The notes under the pieces are model-generated. The model ran no database searches. It had not been told where the DNA came from and was given only the letters and a program-made list of their open reading frames with translations. Positions 31,958 to 35,639 of a stretch of DNA of 35,639 nucleotides are shown piece after piece (positions within the stretch are counted from its first letter, which is position 1; each line of letters opens with the position of its first letter). The DNA comes from an uncultured Clostridia bacterium (lineage in GTDB: Bacteria; Bacillota; Clostridia; Oscillospirales; Acutalibacteraceae), in the NCBI GenBank assembly GCA_946407065.1, contig CAMJMQ010000024.1, positions 1 to 35,639 on the forward strand, given 5' to 3'. A program made the translations under genes and the position numbers.

Positions 31958-31988
31958 TAAGATGACAGAAAAGCGAATTCGGATCTAA
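31958..31988 (-). promoter_or_regulatory. Possible autoregulated ECF promoter of the sigma-fusion gene
   Basis: On the minus strand TTAGATCC, a 16-nt gap containing TTTC, and CATCTT; the matching copy lies at 30313-30343. It would place the transcription start about 20 nt before the ATG and just upstream of the ribosome binding site. The -10-like CATCTT is similar to the CGTC-type -10 of several ECF groups. Confidence 0.4.
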
Positions 31989-32023
31989 ATCATACAAAAT
32001 TGTCATTTTTTGACGATCATCAT

Positions 32024-32048
32024 ACGATTGATGTAAATTATCAATCGT
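32024..32048. repeat. Perfect 9-bp inverted repeat
   Basis: ACGATTGAT-GTAAATT-ATCAATCGT lies between the pncC terminator and the sigma-gene promoter. Its position upstream of the sigma gene suits an operator or a weak RNA stem. Confidence 0.5.
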
Positions 32049-32055
32049 TCATCAA

Positions 32056-32080
32056 GAGAAAACCATCGGCGAACCGATGG
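32056..32080 (-). terminator. pncC terminator
   Basis: On the minus strand CCATCGG-TTCG-CCGATGG followed by TTTTCTCTT. The UUCG tetraloop and its position just after the pncC stop make this a convincing intrinsic terminator. Confidence 0.8.
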
Positions 32081-32087
32081 CTCCTTC

Positions 32088-32621
32088 TTACAGCTTTTCT
32101 GTTTCCTTGAGCGCAAAGTACAGCGCCGCAGTGACGGCGAGTTCTCTGATCCGCTCACGGTCGGCGTTGTTCTCGCCGAGGAGCATCTTTTCGGTATGCA
32201 GACCCAACTCGGTGCTGATGCCGATGTAGACCAGACCGACGGGCTTATAGATCGTGCCGCCCAACGGCCCCGCGATACCGGTGGTAGAGATGCCGATATC
32301 CGCGCCCGCGAGCAGACGGACGCCGCGCGCCATCTCGGCGGCGGTGCGATCCGATACCGCGCCGTAGGTGGAGAGCGTTTCCTCTCGAACACCGACGAGC
32401 TTGTGCTTGATATGGTTCGCATAGGTACATACGCCGCAGTCAAATACGCCGGACGCGCCCGACACCGAGGTGATCGCGCCGGATACCAAGCCGCCGGTAC
32501 AGCTCTCGGCAGTCGCGACGCGCTTTTTCATTTTGGTCAACGCCGCCACCAGCTGCTCCGGCAGCTCCTTTTCATCAATATGCTCCTGAGCCAACAGCTC
32601 CAATAATTCAGATGTTTTCAT
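32088..32621 (-). CDS. pncC: CinA C-terminal family nicotinamide-nucleotide amidase
   Basis: The 177-aa protein carries TAESCTGGLVSGAITSVSGAS, GAVSDRTAAEMARG and STTGIAGPLGG, the signature of the CinA C-terminal (PncC) domain. PncC deamidates nicotinamide mononucleotide to nicotinate mononucleotide in pyridine-nucleotide recycling. The N-terminal COG1058 domain of full CinA is absent, so it is the stand-alone form, slightly longer at the N-terminus than usual (about 160 aa). It is monocistronic and ends at a UUCG-loop terminator. Confidence 0.9.
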   Translation of the reverse strand: MKTSELLELLAQEHIDEKELPEQLVAALTKMKKRVATAESCTGGLVSGAITSVSGASGVFDCGVCTYANHIKHKLVGVREETLSTYGAVSDRTAAEMARGVRLLAGADIGISTTGIAGPLGGTIYKPVGLVYIGISTELGLHTEKMLLGENNADRERIRELAVTAALYFALKETEKL

Positions 32622-32638
32622 AACAACCTCCGGATTAA

Positions 32639-32853
32639 TTTAGGAATTAGGAATGAGGAATGAGGAATTTAGAATAATCTAAAATATGATATGCTTCGCA
32701 TAATAAAGTGATTTAGCGGAAAGGATCGGGACGTCATAAATGTCGTCCCCTACAGAAAAAAATACAGGGTATTGCATCGTTGGATGATAGATGTACGTGC
32801 CTGTCCTCCCCATTCATTCCTCATTCCTAATTCCTCATTCCTCATTATTATAA
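32639..32853. repeat. Inverted element with GGAATGAGGAAT arms
   Basis: The left arm (TTAGGAATTAGGAATGAGGA onward) and right arm (CATTCCTCATTCCTAATTCC onward to ATTATTA) are inverted copies of each other. Between them lies a GGGACGTCATAAATGTCGTC unit followed by CCCTACAG. A solitary arm is at 21574-21611. There is no gene. Confidence 0.75.
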
Positions 32854-32891
32854 ACCCTCTTCTCCCCTATTGCAATCCTCATCGAAATTTG

Positions 32892-32920
32892 TTAGAATTT
32901 GTTTACAAATACCGTATATT
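32892..32920 (+). promoter_or_regulatory. Weak candidate promoter for rsmE
   Basis: TTAGAA (32892-32897), 17 nt, TATATT (32915-32920). A dispersed repeat lies immediately downstream, so transcripts would begin within it. Confidence 0.3.
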
Positions 32921-32966
32921 GAGATTGCCGCACCGTTGAACCTAGGTTTCAACGGTTCGCAATGAC
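32921..32966. repeat. GAGATTGCC...CGCAATGAC dispersed repeat, copy 2
   Basis: GAGATTGCCGC then the stem ACCGTTGAA-CCTAGGT-TTCAACGGT and TCGCAATGACTG. Its outer blocks match copy 1 at 24055-24092. It forms the leader of rsmE. Confidence 0.65.
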
Positions 32967-32983
32967 TGTTTGATGGAGATGTT

Positions 32984-33712
32984 ATGGCTTGGTTTTTTGC
33001 TAACGACGCACTGACAACCGAATACTATACCATCACGGGCGAGGACGCGTCGCATATCGCGCGATCGCTCAGGATGAAGGTCGGCGAAGCGCTGACCCTA
33101 TGCACGCCCGACGGCAGACGGCACGAATGCGAGATCACGGAGATCACACGCACCGACGTCACCGTACGGATCCTCAGCTCCACCGCATGTGAGCAGGAGC
33201 CCGATGTGCGCGTTCACCTGTTCATCGCGCTGATGAAGGGCGACAAGATCGACGATGTGGTGCAAAAGGCGGTCGAGCTGGGCGCGAGCGAGATCACGCC
33301 CTTTTTGAGTGCGCGGTGCATCTCACGTCCCGACGCAAAGGTTCTTACTAAAAAACTTGCCCGATGGCAGAAGATCGCTGACAACGCCGCATCCCAATCA
33401 CGCCGCGGCATCATCCCGCGCGTCAACCCCTGCATCAATCTGCGCGACATCCCCGATGCTGTCAAAGACACGGACGCGTCCGTCGTCTTTTACGAATGCG
33501 GCGGAGAGAAGCTCAGCACCCTGATCCAAGGTAAGATCGGGACACTCGCTCTGATCACGGGATCAGAGGGCGGCTTTGAACAGGACGAGATCGACTATCT
33601 CACGCAAAACGGCGTCAAGGTCGCCACACTGGGCAAGCGCATTCTGCGTGCCCAGACCGCACCCGTCGCGGCGCTCTGCGCGGCGATGCTGCTGACAGGA
33701 AACTTGGAATAA
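32984..33712 (+). CDS. rsmE: 16S rRNA (uracil1498-N3)-methyltransferase RsmE
   Basis: The 242-aa protein has an N-terminal PUA-like domain (HIARSLRMKVGEALTLCTPDGR) and a C-terminal SPOUT knot with ALMKGDKIDDVVQKAVELGA, ITGSEGGFEQDE and LGKRILRAQTAP. The last two are the S-adenosylmethionine-binding loops; most homologues read GPEGGF and LGxRILRxETAP, so two positions differ conservatively. It methylates U1498 of 16S rRNA. A GGAG-containing stretch lies ahead of ATG. prmA, often adjacent in Firmicutes, is absent. Confidence 0.94.
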   Translation: MAWFFANDALTTEYYTITGEDASHIARSLRMKVGEALTLCTPDGRRHECEITEITRTDVTVRILSSTACEQEPDVRVHLFIALMKGDKIDDVVQKAVELGASEITPFLSARCISRPDAKVLTKKLARWQKIADNAASQSRRGIIPRVNPCINLRDIPDAVKDTDASVVFYECGGEKLSTLIQGKIGTLALITGSEGGFEQDEIDYLTQNGVKVATLGKRILRAQTAPVAALCAAMLLTGNLE

Positions 33713-33714
33713 AA

Positions 33715-33840
33715 TCAGTGATAAGTGATCAGTGATTAGTGATCAGCAAATGGGCGGGCTCTGCCCGCACCCGATTTCTAATCATCGGAGCAAAGCGACC
33801 TGCGATACTGACCACTGACCACTAACCACTGAACACTAAT
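33715..33840. repeat. Inverted CAGTGATTAGTGATCAG element between rsmE and mtnN
   Basis: TCAGTGATAAGTGATCAGTG on the left mirrors ACTGACCACTAACCACTGAA on the right. The interior holds a GCGGG-CTCT-GCCCGC-type hairpin. It is a relative of the repeat at 20341-20421. Confidence 0.7.
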
Positions 33841-33854
33841 ACCGGAGGTACATT

Positions 33855-34550
33855 ATGTTAGGTTTTATCTGCGCTCTTTCGATCGAGGTCGAGGGCATTG
33901 TCAATAGGATGGAGAAAAAAGAAGCGACCACCATCGCCAAGATCACCTACTACAAGGGCGAACTCTTCGGCAAAGAGGTCGTATGCTGTGAGTGCGGCGT
34001 AGGCAAGGTCAATGCTGCGATGAGTACACAGATCATGATCGACACCTATCACCCCGACGTCATCGTCAACAGCGGTATCGCGGGCTCACTGTCGGGTGAC
34101 ATCCGCATCGGCGATATCGTGATCTCCGACGATTGCGTCCAGCACGATATGGACGGCACCGAAGCAGGCGATCCGCTCGGTCAGGTGCAGTTCAACGATG
34201 AATTACGCACCTACTTCCCTGCCGACAAGGTAACCGCCGACAAGCTCGCCGCCGCGTGCGACACCATCGAAGGTATCAGCGTGTTCCGCGGTCGGATCGC
34301 CTCGGGCGATGCCTTCATCACCGCTCGTGATCGCCGCCGCCGCATCGCAGATCACTTCAATGCTCTCGCGTGTGAGATGGAGGGCGCTGCGGTCGCCGTC
34401 GTATGCTACCGCAACGACGTCCCCTTCGCGATCCTGCGCAGTATCTCGGACGACTTCAACGACAACGAGTTCATGGACTTCATGCAGTTCCGTGAAGTCG
34501 CCGCCGAGCGTTCGGTCAAGGCGATCGAAGAATTCATCAAAACAGCATAG
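33855..34550 (+). CDS. mtnN: 5'-methylthioadenosine/S-adenosylhomocysteine nucleosidase
   Basis: The 231-aa protein has an N-terminal ALSIEVEGI segment with the active-site Glu region, GVGKVNAA, NSGIAGSL, CEMEGAAVA (substrate ribose contact) and the catalytic Asp in SISDD. It cleaves MTA, SAH and 5'-deoxyadenosine to adenine and the thioribose or ribose, recycling by-products of S-adenosylmethionine use. GGAGGT precedes ATG. Functionally it links to RsmE upstream, which makes SAH, but a 140-nt repeat separates them and cotranscription is uncertain. Confidence 0.94.
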   Translation: MLGFICALSIEVEGIVNRMEKKEATTIAKITYYKGELFGKEVVCCECGVGKVNAAMSTQIMIDTYHPDVIVNSGIAGSLSGDIRIGDIVISDDCVQHDMDGTEAGDPLGQVQFNDELRTYFPADKVTADKLAAACDTIEGISVFRGRIASGDAFITARDRRRRIADHFNALACEMEGAAVAVVCYRNDVPFAILRSISDDFNDNEFMDFMQFREVAAERSVKAIEEFIKTA

Positions 34551-34577
34551 GGTGACAAAAATCATCCGACGAACGAT

Positions 34578-34610
34578 CAAGCGCCGCATACCAACCGTAC
34601 GCGGCGCTTG
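34578..34610 (+). terminator. Hairpin after mtnN
   Basis: CAAGCGCCGC pairs with GCGGCGCTTG around a 13-nt loop. It lies 28 nt past the mtnN stop codon. There is no clear T-run, so efficiency is uncertain. Confidence 0.5.
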
Positions 34611-34793
34611 TTACATGGATCGATTGTATCTTGTTTATACTAATCCTTGATAAAAAGATTTAATCAGATATTAGTGATATATTTCGGATAGCGCGGCGGG
34701 CGACGCAGGCAGGCTGGCGCCTGTCAAGAAGCCCAACAAAGCTATACGTAATATAGCGCAATAGATGATAAAGGTTTTTATTATGGATTAGTA

Positions 34794-35639
34794 TTACTTA
34801 TCGAACACCCAGTACTGGGTACCGGAGGCGGAGATCTCTGACATCGTGAAGGTCGTGCCGATATAGTTGTTTCCGCCGTTGGGATCGTAAACAACGATCC
34901 TGCCGGATGAGGTGATACCGGCGAGCACGATGAAGTGACCGCCACGGGTAAAGCGTCCTGCGCTCTGGGCGCTGATGACGTATTTACCGTTCCTCAGCGC
35001 CGAGATAACCGCGTTCGTTTCATAGGCGCCGAGCTGTTTTTCCAGTGTGATCCCAAAGTGATCGGAGGCAGCGCCGAAGTAGCTCCAGTAGGTGCCGACT
35101 CCCATCATATAATACTTATTACCGCACCAGCTGACGGCATCCACGGGAGTGATCCTCCTGTCCTTCAGGGTGGACGCGACCATCGCAAAACAGGTGGGGC
35201 CGCAGCCGGACCACGCAATGGTATCGTCACCGTACGGATAACTATATTGGGTCTGGTCGTAATAGTAGAAGTCGCCCACGACATCACCACCGTCTACGGT
35301 AATAACAAATCCCGACGGGTCAAAGCCGCTGTAGAACGCATTTCCCGCGTTGTTGATGACTCTGACCGTATAGGTATAGGTCTCGCCTGCCGAGACATCG
35401 GTATCGGTGTAGCTGTTGGAGCTTGTATCACCCAGCCTGCTCCAGGAGCCGTTGATCCTTTTGTAAACGCGGTATCGCGAAGCGCCGTTCGGACTGTTCC
35501 AGGTGAACGTCACGCTGTCGGGATCGGCGTCGACGTCGATCAGCTTGGGAGCGGAAACATAATAGACGCTCACGCCGGTCGTGTCACAGTCGGAGGTGAA
35601 CGCCGTTCCGTCGGAATTGATACAGCGCACGGTATAGCG
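34794..35639 (-). CDS. Secreted C39-like cysteine peptidase with FN3 domains, N-terminus beyond window
   Basis: The frame is open to the right edge; about 281 residues are visible. Residues near the edge are fibronectin type III-like (YTVRCINSDG..., then a full repeat with SVTFTWNSPNGASRYRVYKR and GETYTYTVRVINNAGN). The C-terminal domain is papain-like (Peptidase_C39_2): Cys in WSGCGPTCFAMVAS, His in GGHFIVLAG and Asp/Asn in VYDPNGG. Such proteins are exported and cut peptides at the surface, or serve as surface modules in ruminococci. A dockerin or signal peptide may lie in the missing part. The start is not in the window. Confidence 0.85.
   Translation of the reverse strand, partial: RYTVRCINSDGTAFTSDCDTTGVSVYYVSAPKLIDVDADPDSVTFTWNSPNGASRYRVYKRINGSWSRLGDTSSNSYTDTDVSAGETYTYTVRVINNAGNAFYSGFDPSGFVITVDGGDVVGDFYYYDQTQYSYPYGDDTIAWSGCGPTCFAMVASTLKDRRITPVDAVSWCGNKYYMMGVGTYWSYFGAASDHFGITLEKQLGAYETNAVISALRNGKYVISAQSAGRFTRGGHFIVLAGITSSGRIVVYDPNGGNNYIGTTFTMSEISASGTQYWVFDK

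Noticed and set aside
32639..32853. CRISPR-like look of repeated GGAATGAGGAAT units
   Set aside because: Units are contiguous and inverted with no spacers of regular length and no cas genes.
1..35639. tRNA or rRNA genes
   Set aside because: No cloverleaf with a T-arm GGTTCGAATCC-like block and CCA-type end, and no rRNA-like sequence, was found by reading.

Overview
The window reads as the chromosome of a Gram-positive anaerobe of the Clostridia, most likely the Ruminococcaceae/Oscillospirales. The evidence is the order of the rimP-nusA-ylxR-ylxQ-infB-rbfA-nrnA-truB operon, AGGAGG-type ribosome binding sites, a type I dockerin (a cellulosome-style surface module), ATP-type PEP carboxykinase, an Rrf2 regulator next to mnmA, and many small dispersed intergenic repeats. 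Most genes are moderately GC-rich; positions ~1240-3480 are clearly AT-rich. No tRNA, rRNA, CRISPR array, transposase or phage gene was recognised. Both edges cut genes: pckA at the left and a secreted C39-like peptidase at the right.

Layout. 1-1240: pckA (minus, 3' end missing) and its promoter. 1240-3480: an AT-rich islet with a promoter-hairpin-terminator unit that looks like a ~195-nt structured RNA, then a lipoprotein and two small membrane proteins of unknown function. 3480-6950: a copper-homeostasis locus, with a promoter carrying two CsoR-type palindromes, csoR, and a CopA ATPase fused at its C-terminus to a CopZ-like domain. 6950-10630: a small membrane protein, a large GT-C-like membrane protein, and a divergent Cys/His-rich protein. 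10715-18200 (minus): the transcription/translation operon rimP to truB, with a strong promoter and a terminator-like hairpin in its leader. 18260-22120: cysK, an ECF-transporter S component, mnmA, and an Rrf2/IscR-type regulator divergent from mnmA. 22134-23840: a membrane protein and a membrane-anchored MerR regulator in one operon. 24178-28024: glgP-malQ for alpha-glucan breakdown. 28585-31930: a dockerin-bearing leucine-rich-repeat protein and an ECF sigma factor fused to a transmembrane segment and an extracytoplasmic domain. 32088-34550: pncC, rsmE and mtnN. 34794-end: a secreted FN3 + C39-like peptidase.

How the parts work together. CsoR should repress its own copper-export operon through operators inside the promoter. 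The Rrf2 regulator probably controls cysK and itself, because both promoters carry CCTAC-N7-GTAG; together with mnmA this makes a sulfur/Fe-S theme. MalQ and GlgP together convert malto-oligosaccharides to glucose-1-phosphate. The sigma fusion looks like a one-protein signal system from surface to promoter; its gene and the adjacent LRR-dockerin gene share a bipartite upstream motif, tentatively a common promoter.

Small repeat elements with terminal inverted repeats sit between genes of the same operon (csoR/copA, rimP/nusA, infB/rbfA) and in the rimP leader. Further repeat families fill most other gaps.
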